From DATARH01 sp035507475 (lineage in GTDB: Bacteria; Pseudomonadota; Alphaproteobacteria; ATCC43930; CGMCC-115725), in contig DATJOB010000092.1 of assembly GCA_035507475.1 (NCBI GenBank), forward strand, positions 1-9,859: a stretch of DNA of 9,859 bases, in the 5' to 3' direction. Every line of letters starts with the position of its first letter. The first letter of the stretch is position 1. Positions 1 through 6,684 of this stretch are shown here, one piece after another. The notes beneath the pieces are model-generated. The model ran no database searches. It was not told the origin of the DNA and saw only the letters and a list, made by a program, of their open reading frames with translations. Made by a program: the position numbers and the translations under genes.

Positions 1-196
1 GCTCGCCGCGCCCGCACGGCAGCTCGGTCTGCTTCATCCAATCGTTTGGCTGCGACCCGCAGACGCCGTAGGAATGCACGATGGCGCCCTGATTGACGAG
101 GTCGTCGTAAAGCGACGACAGCAGAAAGTCCTTCGACGCATTGTGGCTGTCGCCGATGACCAGGATGACGAGGCCGGCAAGCGCGGATTTGATCAC
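1..196 (-). CDS. SGNH/GDSL-type hydrolase-like protein, third copy, 3' partial
   Basis: The first 65 codons of a third paralogue run off the window at base 1. It begins at GTG (196-194) and reads VIKSALAGLVILVIGDSHN, aligning with the starts of the two upstream copies; no ATG gives this alignment. The nucleophile Ser17 in GDSH is present, the block II region reads SYGVCGS, and the cysteine in LPCGRG matches the second conserved cysteine of the siblings. Blocks III and V lie outside the window, so catalytic completeness cannot be judged. It starts 121 bp after the stop of the second copy. The Met after GDSH in the siblings is Asn19 here. Confidence 0.8.
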   Translation of the reverse strand, partial: MIKSALAGLVILVIGDSHNASKDFLLSSLYDDLVNQGAIVHSYGVCGSQPNDWMKQTELPCGRGE

Positions 197-210
197 CGGG
201 GGTCCTTTTC
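197..210 (-). promoter_or_regulatory. Ribosome binding site supporting the GTG start of the third SGNH gene
   Basis: On the minus strand GAAAAGGACCCCCG directly precedes the GTG at 196. The AAGGA core is about 8 nt upstream, a normal spacing. This, together with the alignment of the N-terminus to the paralogues, decides for the GTG start. Confidence 0.6.
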
Positions 211-317
211 AACAGCGGCGGGCGCGGCGGGGGCGGCGGGGACACCGCGCTCGGTTATCGCAGGCCAGCGGTTAAAGAAGCGGTAAACGGCGCGCGGGCG
301 CGTGGCCGGCGGCGGCG

Positions 318-974
318 TCAGCGCAGCTGGTTCTGGGTCTTCAAGGCAACGACCGCGTTGGCGATGTCGGCGCCCCAGGCGCGATAGCCGATCGGGGTCA
401 GGTGCTGGCCGTCGGTGGTCGGCCAGGACGGGTTCGGCTCGAAGCGCAGTGAATCGATATAGACGCAGGGCGCCACCGACTGCGACAGGAACTGCGACAG
501 CTCGCGCACCCGGTCGTCGGCCTTGTGATAGGGCGAGTCGGCCTTGCCGTAGATCGGGCCGACCCAGACGCAGGCCGCGCCGGCCGCCTTGATCCGCGTC
601 GCCAGCGCATGCACCTGGTCGTAGATCCACCCCTTGGGGACCGTGGGCGAGCCGTAGCCGCCCATCGCGTCGGCCGCCTCGACGATCACCAGATTGGGGT
701 GGTGCTTGGCCAGCAAGTCGGTGATAGACCAAGTGTATTCGGTCTTGCCGTTCTCCGCGACGGTGGGCTGGGTGCCGTGGCGCTCGGCGCGGCCGCAGGA
801 AAAGGTCGTGCGCTCCATCCAGGCTTCGGCGCTGGCCCCGCACATCCCGTAGCTGTCGACCGTGGCGCCCTGCGCCTCGAGCGACTCGTGCAGCGACGAG
901 ATCAGGTAGGTCGGCCCGGCCATGTGGCTGTCGCCCAGAACCAGGATCGCGAGCCCGGCCAATGCCCCGTTCAT
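318..974 (-). CDS. SGNH/GDSL-type hydrolase-like protein, second copy, block III Asn missing
   Basis: A 218-residue paralogue of the gene before it, with the same start (MNGALAGL) and layout. GDSH with Ser16, the block II Gly in GMCGAS (G46), and DGQH with Asp188 and His191 are kept. At block III the sibling reads ELGDNMAGYG while this copy reads EAADAMGGYG: the Gly becomes Ala and the oxyanion-hole Asn becomes Ala103 (codon at 668-666). The protein may have altered or lost hydrolase activity, or may act as a binding partner. Cys45 and Cys60 match the sibling cysteines. The ATG at 974 follows a strong AGGAGGGGGCG ribosome site, and the gene lies 54 bp after its sibling, so the two are probably co-transcribed. 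The stop is TGA at 320-318. Confidence 0.85.
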   Translation of the reverse strand: MNGALAGLAILVLGDSHMAGPTYLISSLHESLEAQGATVDSYGMCGASAEAWMERTTFSCGRAERHGTQPTVAENGKTEYTWSITDLLAKHHPNLVIVEAADAMGGYGSPTVPKGWIYDQVHALATRIKAAGAACVWVGPIYGKADSPYHKADDRVRELSQFLSQSVAPCVYIDSLRFEPNPSWPTTDGQHLTPIGYRAWGADIANAVVALKTQNQLR

Positions 975-1028
975 CGCCCCCTCCTGCGTACGCCTCGCCC
1001 TAGGCCGCCCGGCGCCCCTGCCCCGGGT

Positions 1029-1667
1029 TCAGTGCAGACGGCCCTTCAGCCCGATGATCGCCCCGGTAATGTCGAGGCTCCACTTGCGGTACGAAGCCTG
1101 GCTCAGATGCTCGCCGTCATAGGTCGGCCACTCGCCGGGCCGGGCCAGGCTCGTCGTGTCGATATAGGCGCACGGCGCCACCGCCTGCGCCAGGAATTGC
1201 GAGAGCTCCTTGGTGCGCAGCTCGGTCTTGTGGTAGGCGGCGGTATCCTTGCCCCAGGGCGGGCCGATCCACACGCAGGGCAGGTGGCGGGCCCGGATCG
1301 GACCCAGCACGCCGTCCACCTGGGTGCGGATGAAATCGCGCGGCAGCGCACCAAGCGTGCCGTAGCCGGCCATGTTGTCGCCGAGCTCGATAACCACGAG
1401 GTTGGGCCGGTTGCGCTCCAGGAGGTCGGTCAGGAGCCAGGTCGGCGCCGGCTGGTTCTTGACCACCGCCGCGCCCTTGTCGTGCCGCTCGGCAAAGCAT
1501 TGCGTGGTGGTCCGGGTCAGCCAGTCTTCGGCCATCGCGCCGCACATCGCGTAGGTGTTGACCGTCGCGCCCTGCTCTTCCAGCGCGTCGTGGAGCGGCG
1601 ACACCATGTACACCATATGGCTGTCCCCCAATGCCAGGATCACCAGCCCGGCAAGCGCACCGTTCAT
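1029..1667 (-). CDS. SGNH/GDSL-type hydrolase-like protein, first of three tandem copies
   Basis: A 212-residue protein that reads as a compact SGNH-fold esterase or acyltransferase-like enzyme. Block I is GDSH with the nucleophile Ser16; block II has a conserved Gly in TYAMCGAM (G43); block III is ELGDN with Asn98 for the oxyanion hole; block V is DGEH with Asp184 and His187. All four catalytic elements are therefore present. The N-terminus (NGALAGLVILALGDSH) is hydrophobic but goes straight into the first strand, so there is no ordinary cleavable signal peptide; Cys42 and Cys57 are shared with its paralogues. ATG is preceded by GAGGAGAGGAG. It follows the bcs genes by 220 bp on the same strand and precedes its paralogue by 54 bp. 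Acetic acid bacteria carry accessory genes (bcsX, bcsY) in some cellulose operons, and cellulose acetylation systems use SGNH proteins, so polymer acylation or deacylation is a reasonable guess; the substrate is unknown. Confidence 0.85.
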   Translation of the reverse strand: MNGALAGLVILALGDSHMVYMVSPLHDALEEQGATVNTYAMCGAMAEDWLTRTTTQCFAERHDKGAAVVKNQPAPTWLLTDLLERNRPNLVVIELGDNMAGYGTLGALPRDFIRTQVDGVLGPIRARHLPCVWIGPPWGKDTAAYHKTELRTKELSQFLAQAVAPCAYIDTTSLARPGEWPTYDGEHLSQASYRKWSLDITGAIIGLKGRLH

Positions 1668-1779
1668 CGCTCCTCTCCTCGCCCCAAGTTTCCGCGCCCG
1701 ATGCGCCGGCCCGCCGGCTCTTTCCCTTGGCCGTTGGCGGCAGGCCCCGCTTCATCGCCGCGAAATTACCGTCGATTTG

Positions 1780-1806
1780 ATCGGCATTTTAAATAAACGT
1801 GGTTAA
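1780..1806 (-). promoter_or_regulatory. AT-rich patch, candidate promoter for the SGNH genes
   Basis: Within a very GC-rich window this patch is markedly AT-rich and holds TAAAAT on the minus strand (1791-1786), like a -10 element, about 120 nt before the first SGNH start. I find no good -35 hexamer at 16-18 nt spacing. Its place just after the hairpin suggests a separate transcription start, but this is weak evidence. The remaining gap sequence (1668-1779) holds only the ribosome site of the next gene, as far as I can see. Confidence 0.25.
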
Positions 1807-1828
1807 CTCGCGCATGTTCTTGAGCTGT

Positions 1829-1852
1829 CCGCCGCCGCGGACGCGGCGGCGG
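1829..1852 (-). terminator. GC-rich hairpin after the bcs genes, possible transcription terminator
   Basis: Bases 1829-1839 and 1842-1852 are perfect inverted repeats of 11 bp, almost all G and C, around a 2-nt centre (in practice a slightly larger loop). The hairpin begins 35 nt after the TAG of the barrel gene and precedes the SGNH genes. There is no U-tract on the minus-strand side, so it is not a textbook intrinsic terminator; it could equally protect the upstream mRNA end or only attenuate read-through. Confidence 0.45.
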
Positions 1853-1887
1853 TGATCGCTAGATTAGCCGCAGCGCCGGACGCGCGG

Positions 1888-3972
1888 CTACAGGCGGGCC
1901 TGCGGCAGATCGCGCGCGGCGATAGAGGCCGGGTCGTTCTTCACCGCCACCGGCGCAAACCAATCGAAGGTCTTGCGCAGGTAGAGCTTGGCGATGACCT
2001 CGTTGTAGTCGTTGCCGTTGTTGTAGCTCGCCGCCGCGCCGACCGAGAGCGAAGGGTCGATCGCGTATTCGATCTGGCCCTGAAGCGCGGCGCCGAGCCC
2101 GGTCGAGCTGCCGCCGCCGAACGCGCTGGTCGCGCCCGAGCTGGCGAGCACCGTCTGCGCGCCGACATTGTTGGGGAAGATCAGGCTGGAATTCGTATTG
2201 AAGTGCTGCACGCCGAGCGCCACCGAGGCGAGCCAGCTCCACGGACCCGCATGGCCGGTATATTCGACCGGGAAGGTCAGGGATTCGAGGTTCTGCGGGC
2301 TGAAATACCCGCCCTGGCCAAAGGTGAAGCCGCCGAGGTTCTTGTTGTAGCTCGTATAGTAGCCGGCGACGCCGACGCGGATCGCCCAGTTGTCGGTCTT
2401 CCACGGCCGGAAATAGGCGCCGAGCAGCGCGTCCAGCTGATTGTTCTCGGCAACGTTCTGGCCAGTCAGCGAGGCCATCCCGGCGCCGCCATAGGCGCCG
2501 TACATCTGGTCGTCGTAGAACAGGGTGACGTGGCCGCCGGTGCGCACCACGCCGCCCCACGTCCCGTTGCTGCCGAACGAATTCGAAGTGACCGCGTTGG
2601 CGGCCGACAGGTTGGCATGCGTGCCGGCGTAGGACAGCACCGAGTCGGTCACCGGCTGGCGCAGGCCTTCGAGGCGTACGGTAATGAAATCGTTGTAGAA
2701 TTTCGGCGCGTAAGCAACCGAGCCGACGAGGTTCGTGACCGGGAAGCCGAGCGGCGAGGTGCCGAACTGGCCGCTCAGATCGCCGTAGCTATAGCCGCCG
2801 AGGATGCCGACGCCAGCCACGGTCTGCGAACCGGGCGCGGCCGCCGGGAGCCCCTTGGCGAGGAGCGCCGGATTGGCGCCGAAGATCCCGTAATTGCTCG
2901 AGCTGATCGAGCCGGGGTCGATATAGACCGGCAGAACCGCGAGGCGCGCGGTGCCGGTATACCAGGGCGAGAAGCTCGCCTCGACCGGGAAGCCGAACTC
3001 GGTCAGCTGGCTGAGGCCGCTGGTGCCGTCGTGCCAGCGGAACCCGGCACCGGCCACCAGCATCGGGTTCGATTGCGCCTCGAGCTGCGTGAGGTTGCGG
3101 TCGATGTCGATTTCGAGCGTGTCGCTCGGCGAGTACGGCGTGACGTTGGTCGGCCGCTGGTAGCCGCCGACCGGGAGCGGCGGCATCAGCTCGAGCTGGG
3201 CCGTCTGCACCGGCATCCGCAACGGCTTGGGCTTGTCGATGTCGGAGGGCGTGGTGTCGGCGATGGTCGGCGCGGTGACCGAGATGCCGGTGTCGCCGTC
3301 GGCGATCGTCGTCTCGGGCAGCGCGGCGAGCTGGCGATTGCGCGCCAGGGCGCCGGTCGCCGCCGCATCGCCGGCGCCGAAAGCCGTGACGGGGGGCGCG
3401 GCCGCGGCGATCGCCGTCTGCGCCGGCGCGTCGGGGATGAGGTCGGCGCTGTCGGCCGATGCGACCACCAAAGCGGGCGCCGGGACAGGCGCGGCCGGGA
3501 CGCCGCTTGGCGCCGCGCTTGCCGCATCCGGGCGGGCGGCAGGCACCGCGGCCATGGCGACCGGCGCCGACCGCGCCGGCGATGCGATGGCGGCCGGCGC
3601 CGACCGCGCCGGCGATGCGGCAGCCCTGGCGGGAGCCGGCCCGCTGGTCGGTGCCGGGGTTACCAGCTCGGCGGCGCGCGGGTCCGACGCCGCCAGCTGG
3701 CGCAGCCGGTCGAGATATTGCTGCGCCTCGCCCTTGTTGCCGCGCTCGGCCGCGAGCAGCGCGTGCTGGTAGAGCGCATCGGGCTGCGCCGGGTTGAGCG
3801 CGAGCACCTTGGCGACAAATTCGTCGGCGAGGTCGGGGCGATGCTGCAGGCGCCAGTAATTGGCGCGCTCGAGCAGCAGCTGCTCGCCGGGATCGGCCGC
3901 CAGCGCGCTGCCGGCGGGCAGCGCGACCGAGAGCAACAGCCCGAACGCGACCCGGCCCGGCGACCCTCTCAT
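1888..3972 (-). CDS. bcsC: BcsC C-terminal outer-membrane beta-barrel protein with own signal peptide and short TPR block
   Basis: A 694-residue exported protein. Residues 1-25 form a signal peptide ending SALA. About 27-100 is a short TPR block whose ANYWRLQHRPDLA segment matches the first repeats of the upstream BcsC-like protein. A low-complexity Pro/Ala/Ser linker spans about 100-255, including an 11-residue unit (SPARSAPxAxA) repeated twice. The remainder, from about 285, matches the BcsC C-terminal domain (BCSC_C family): alternating beta strands with phrases such as SNPMLVAGAGFRWHDG and FSPWYTGTARLAVLPVY, last strand KLYLRKTFDWF, then a tail of about 22 residues. It should be the outer-membrane pore for cellulose. 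The start ATG overlaps the upstream TGA (ATGA) with GGGGGAG about 7 nt before it, so translation is probably coupled. Because it begins with a complete signal peptide, this is not a simple frameshift of one bcsC. The gene ends with TAG. Confidence 0.9.
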   Translation of the reverse strand: MRGSPGRVAFGLLLSVALPAGSALAADPGEQLLLERANYWRLQHRPDLADEFVAKVLALNPAQPDALYQHALLAAERGNKGEAQQYLDRLRQLAASDPRAAELVTPAPTSGPAPARAAASPARSAPAAIASPARSAPVAMAAVPAARPDAASAAPSGVPAAPVPAPALVVASADSADLIPDAPAQTAIAAAAPPVTAFGAGDAAATGALARNRQLAALPETTIADGDTGISVTAPTIADTTPSDIDKPKPLRMPVQTAQLELMPPLPVGGYQRPTNVTPYSPSDTLEIDIDRNLTQLEAQSNPMLVAGAGFRWHDGTSGLSQLTEFGFPVEASFSPWYTGTARLAVLPVYIDPGSISSSNYGIFGANPALLAKGLPAAAPGSQTVAGVGILGGYSYGDLSGQFGTSPLGFPVTNLVGSVAYAPKFYNDFITVRLEGLRQPVTDSVLSYAGTHANLSAANAVTSNSFGSNGTWGGVVRTGGHVTLFYDDQMYGAYGGAGMASLTGQNVAENNQLDALLGAYFRPWKTDNWAIRVGVAGYYTSYNKNLGGFTFGQGGYFSPQNLESLTFPVEYTGHAGPWSWLASVALGVQHFNTNSSLIFPNNVGAQTVLASSGATSAFGGGSSTGLGAALQGQIEYAIDPSLSVGAAASYNNGNDYNEVIAKLYLRKTFDWFAPVAVKNDPASIAARDLPQARL
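3554..3619 (-). repeat. Two-copy 33-bp tandem repeat inside the barrel-protein linker
   Basis: Bases 3554-3586 and 3587-3619 are adjacent copies that differ at a single position (3560 against 3593). The period is 33 bp, so the frame is kept and the protein gains an 11-residue Pro/Ala/Ser unit. This looks like a slippage-type expansion of a disordered linker between the TPR block and the barrel; its length may vary between strains. Confidence 0.85.
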
Positions 3973-6665
3973 AGCAAAGCTCCCCCAGGCTGTGCCGTGC
4001 GCGGCTCGCCACCCTCGCCCGCCGCCGCGGCCAGCTTCGCGGCGCTCGGGGCGCGCAGGTCCAACTGCGAGCTGCGGAACGGGTTGGGCGGCGCCGATGA
4101 CGGCGCCGGGGCAAGCGGGGTCGGCGCCGATGTGCCGGCCGGTGCGGTCCCCGGCCCCGCCGCCTGCTGGTTCAGCGAGCGCGCCTTGAGCAGCGCCTGG
4201 ATCGCCGCGCCGTTATTGCCGCGCGCCTGGTCGATCTGCGCCTGCATGAAGAAGAGCCACGCGTTCTGCGAATCCGCTTCCATGCCCTTGTCGAGATAGC
4301 TCTGCGCCTGCGCGTACTGGTGCGCCAGGATGGCCCCCGCCACAACCTGTCGTATCACATCGACATTGCCCGAGTCCTGCTGAAAGGCCTTGTCGAAATA
4401 CTCCATCGCCTCCTTGCTGCGACCGCTCGAGGCGTAGATCCGCCCGGCGGAACACAACAGGTTGACGTCGTCCGGGTTGTCCTGGAGGTAGCGCGAGATC
4501 TGGTCCCAGGCACCGGCATAGTCGCCGCGATCGCGCAGCTTGTCGGCCTGGCGAATCGCGATCGTGATGTTGACCGGCGTCAGGTCTTCGCGGTTGTTGT
4601 CGGTGACCCGCCCGCTCGAGGCGATCTGCGCCATGATCTGGGCCGCTTCCTGGTCGTGCCCGCCCTCCAGCAGCAGCAGCGAGGCATAGTCGGCCCCTGC
4701 CTTGATCGAGCCGGGCCCGCCCCTCATGTAGGCCTCGCGCGTGATCTGCTGCGCCGTCGCCATGTCGTTGTACGGCGCCTTGGTCAGCTCGAACGGGGCC
4801 TGCCGCTTCTCGTCGGTCGTGACGCTCGGATCCTGGTAGAGCTGGACGAGAAGGTTGCGCCCCTCGGTGACGTTGCCGGAAGCGGCGAGCGCCTTCGCCC
4901 GCTCGATCGTGCCGCGCACGTAGATGCGGTCGCGGAAGTTGCGGATGTCCTCGGTGCGCAGGTTGACCGGGATGCTGTTGATCCGGTCGAGCGCCTGGAC
5001 CCAACGATCCTGCTGGCTGTCGAACATCGCCGCGACAAGGACGCTGGTCGGGGTATTGCCCGACGCCGCCGGGTCGACCGCGGCAAAGGCCTGCGCGGTG
5101 TTGCCCTGGCCGGCGAGGAAGCGGGCGTAGTCGAGCCTGATCCACGGGCTCCTCGGATCGGCCGCGATCGCCGCCTGGAACTTGGCGATCGCGGTCGCAT
5201 TGTCGCCGTTCGCCGAGGCCGCCTTGGCCTCGTTGCGCAGCTTCTCGGCCTCGCCGCCGCCGCTCGACGACTTCTCGAACGCGGCGCGCTCGCCGGGGCT
5301 CATCCGGCTGGTGAGCTGCGCCAGCTCGGCGCTCTTGTTCTGCGCCCGCAACGCGTTCGCCAGACCGAGCGTCGCATCCGGATTGCCGGGCCGCCAGCGC
5401 AGCACCTGCCGATAGGTCGCCTCGGCCGCGGCATACTGCCCGGACTTGGTCTCGACATCGCCGAGCACCATCTCGGCACCCCATTGGTCGGCGCTCGGAT
5501 GCGCCAGCAGCGGCACCAGGATCGCCCGCGCCGCCGCATAGTTGCGGGCCGCCGCGGCGCGCTTCGCGTCCTCGACGCGCGACCAGAAGACCGCGCTGTT
5601 ATAGGCCGGCCCGAGCGCCTTCTGCTGATCGGGCGCGGCCCGCATCGCACGGCCGAGCAAGTCGCGCGCCTCGGCAAAGCGCTGCTGGCGCAGACGCAAC
5701 AGGCCGAGCCCGGCGATCGCCTGCGGATCGTTCGGATTGGCGTGCAGATCGGACTGGAACTGGCGCTCGGCGCCGGCAAGATTGCCCTTCTTCAGGTCGA
5801 GATAGGCCTGCGACTGCGCCTCGCTGCCCCCGGCCGGCTGGTTCTTGAGATCGGCGAGGAGCTGCTGGATGTCGGCGTCCTGCGGGTACTGCGCGAGGTA
5901 TTGCTGAAACGCGGGCTTCGCCGCGGGCGAGCCGCCGAGCCAGGTCAGCGCCTGCTTCCAGGCCTGGACCGCAGCGGCGCTGACTACCGGGTTCTTGCTG
6001 AGCTGCGCCAGCATCGCGATGCCCTGCATCCGCGTCGGCTCGCGATAGGTGTAGAGCTCGGCGAGCGACAGCTTGACCTGGGCGTCGTTGGGCGATTGCT
6101 GCGCCAGCTTCTCCATGCCCTGGCGCGCCTCGTCCCAGCCGTCGGGGGTGCCGGCGAGGGTCATGTAGTATTCGATGCCGTAGCTCGACGGCGGCGGGCC
6201 GCGGAACACCTCGCGGTATTTCTGCACCGCCTCGTTGAGCTGGCCGGCCTGCGCGAGGCGCCGCGCCTCGGTCAGATCGCTCGGCCCGAGCTTGCCGGCG
6301 CGGATCGCCGCCTGGAGATCGGCGATGTGCGGGCTGTCGGGCGCGACCTGCTGTAGCTTGGCGAGATAGCGCTGGGCATCGGCCGGCTTGTTCATCTGCA
6401 CCGAGAGCTCGCCGTACTGGAACAGGCCCTCGGCGTTGTTCGGGTCGATCTCCAGCAGCTTATTGAGCGCCTCCGCGGCGAGGTCGGGACGGTCCTTGAG
6501 CCGCCAGTAGTTCGCCTTGTCGAGGAGCACCGCCTGGGCGTCCTCCTGCGCCAGCGCCACCGGCGCGACCCCGACCGTCAGCAGCAGCGCCACCGCAGCG
6601 CCGCCGGCCAGTCGAGTCACGGCTGACCGTTGGCGCCCGTCCCGCAGCGAAAGACGCGTACCCAT
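3969..6665 (-). CDS. bcsC: BcsC-like periplasmic TPR scaffold protein, lacking the outer-membrane barrel
   Basis: An 898-residue protein that corresponds to the TPR part of the cellulose export subunit BcsC, which links the inner-membrane synthase to the outer-membrane pore. A signal peptide is visible: basic start, hydrophobic core at about 20-36, cleavage expected after ALA at 39. TPR repeats fill about 44-835; the first contains ANYWRLKDRPDLA, and a later segment (YGIEYYMTLAGTPDGWDEA) is typical of BcsC. The end, about 836-898, is a Pro/Ala-rich linker with a PNPFR motif. Full BcsC proteins continue for about 350-400 more residues into a 16-strand barrel; here a TGA intervenes and the barrel is in the next gene. 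The ATG start is chosen because it follows bcsAB by 19 nt with a weak GTAGGTGA ribosome site; a GTG at 6620 would give a shorter signal peptide. The next gene overlaps by ATGA. The BcsC identity is firm; whether the split is ancestral or recent is unknown. Confidence 0.92.
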   Translation of the reverse strand: MGTRLSLRDGRQRSAVTRLAGGAAVALLLTVGVAPVALAQEDAQAVLLDKANYWRLKDRPDLAAEALNKLLEIDPNNAEGLFQYGELSVQMNKPADAQRYLAKLQQVAPDSPHIADLQAAIRAGKLGPSDLTEARRLAQAGQLNEAVQKYREVFRGPPPSSYGIEYYMTLAGTPDGWDEARQGMEKLAQQSPNDAQVKLSLAELYTYREPTRMQGIAMLAQLSKNPVVSAAAVQAWKQALTWLGGSPAAKPAFQQYLAQYPQDADIQQLLADLKNQPAGGSEAQSQAYLDLKKGNLAGAERQFQSDLHANPNDPQAIAGLGLLRLRQQRFAEARDLLGRAMRAAPDQQKALGPAYNSAVFWSRVEDAKRAAAARNYAAARAILVPLLAHPSADQWGAEMVLGDVETKSGQYAAAEATYRQVLRWRPGNPDATLGLANALRAQNKSAELAQLTSRMSPGERAAFEKSSSGGGEAEKLRNEAKAASANGDNATAIAKFQAAIAADPRSPWIRLDYARFLAGQGNTAQAFAAVDPAASGNTPTSVLVAAMFDSQQDRWVQALDRINSIPVNLRTEDIRNFRDRIYVRGTIERAKALAASGNVTEGRNLLVQLYQDPSVTTDEKRQAPFELTKAPYNDMATAQQITREAYMRGGPGSIKAGADYASLLLLEGGHDQEAAQIMAQIASSGRVTDNNREDLTPVNITIAIRQADKLRDRGDYAGAWDQISRYLQDNPDDVNLLCSAGRIYASSGRSKEAMEYFDKAFQQDSGNVDVIRQVVAGAILAHQYAQAQSYLDKGMEADSQNAWLFFMQAQIDQARGNNGAAIQALLKARSLNQQAAGPGTAPAGTSAPTPLAPAPSSAPPNPFRSSQLDLRAPSAAKLAAAAGEGGEPRTAQPGGALL

Positions 6666-6684
6666 CGACCCGTCACCTACCCGT

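Noticed and set aside
525..1796. A 423-codon open frame on the plus strand spanning two SGNH genes
   Set aside because: It contains internally repeated segments only because the two genes opposite to it are paralogues; no independent coding evidence.
3969..3972. The BcsC division as a simple frameshift or pseudogene
   Set aside because: The downstream frame starts with a full signal peptide, a good ribosome site and its own TPR block, and both frames remain intact over their whole length.
1852..4299. An 815-codon open frame on the plus strand
   Set aside because: It lies antisense to the two BcsC genes, its translation is Arg/Gly/Ala-rich without any domain, and such frames are common opposite GC-rich genes with strong third-position bias.
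4320..6356. A 678-codon open frame on the plus strand
   Set aside because: Antisense to the clear TPR gene; low-complexity composition and no recognisable motif.
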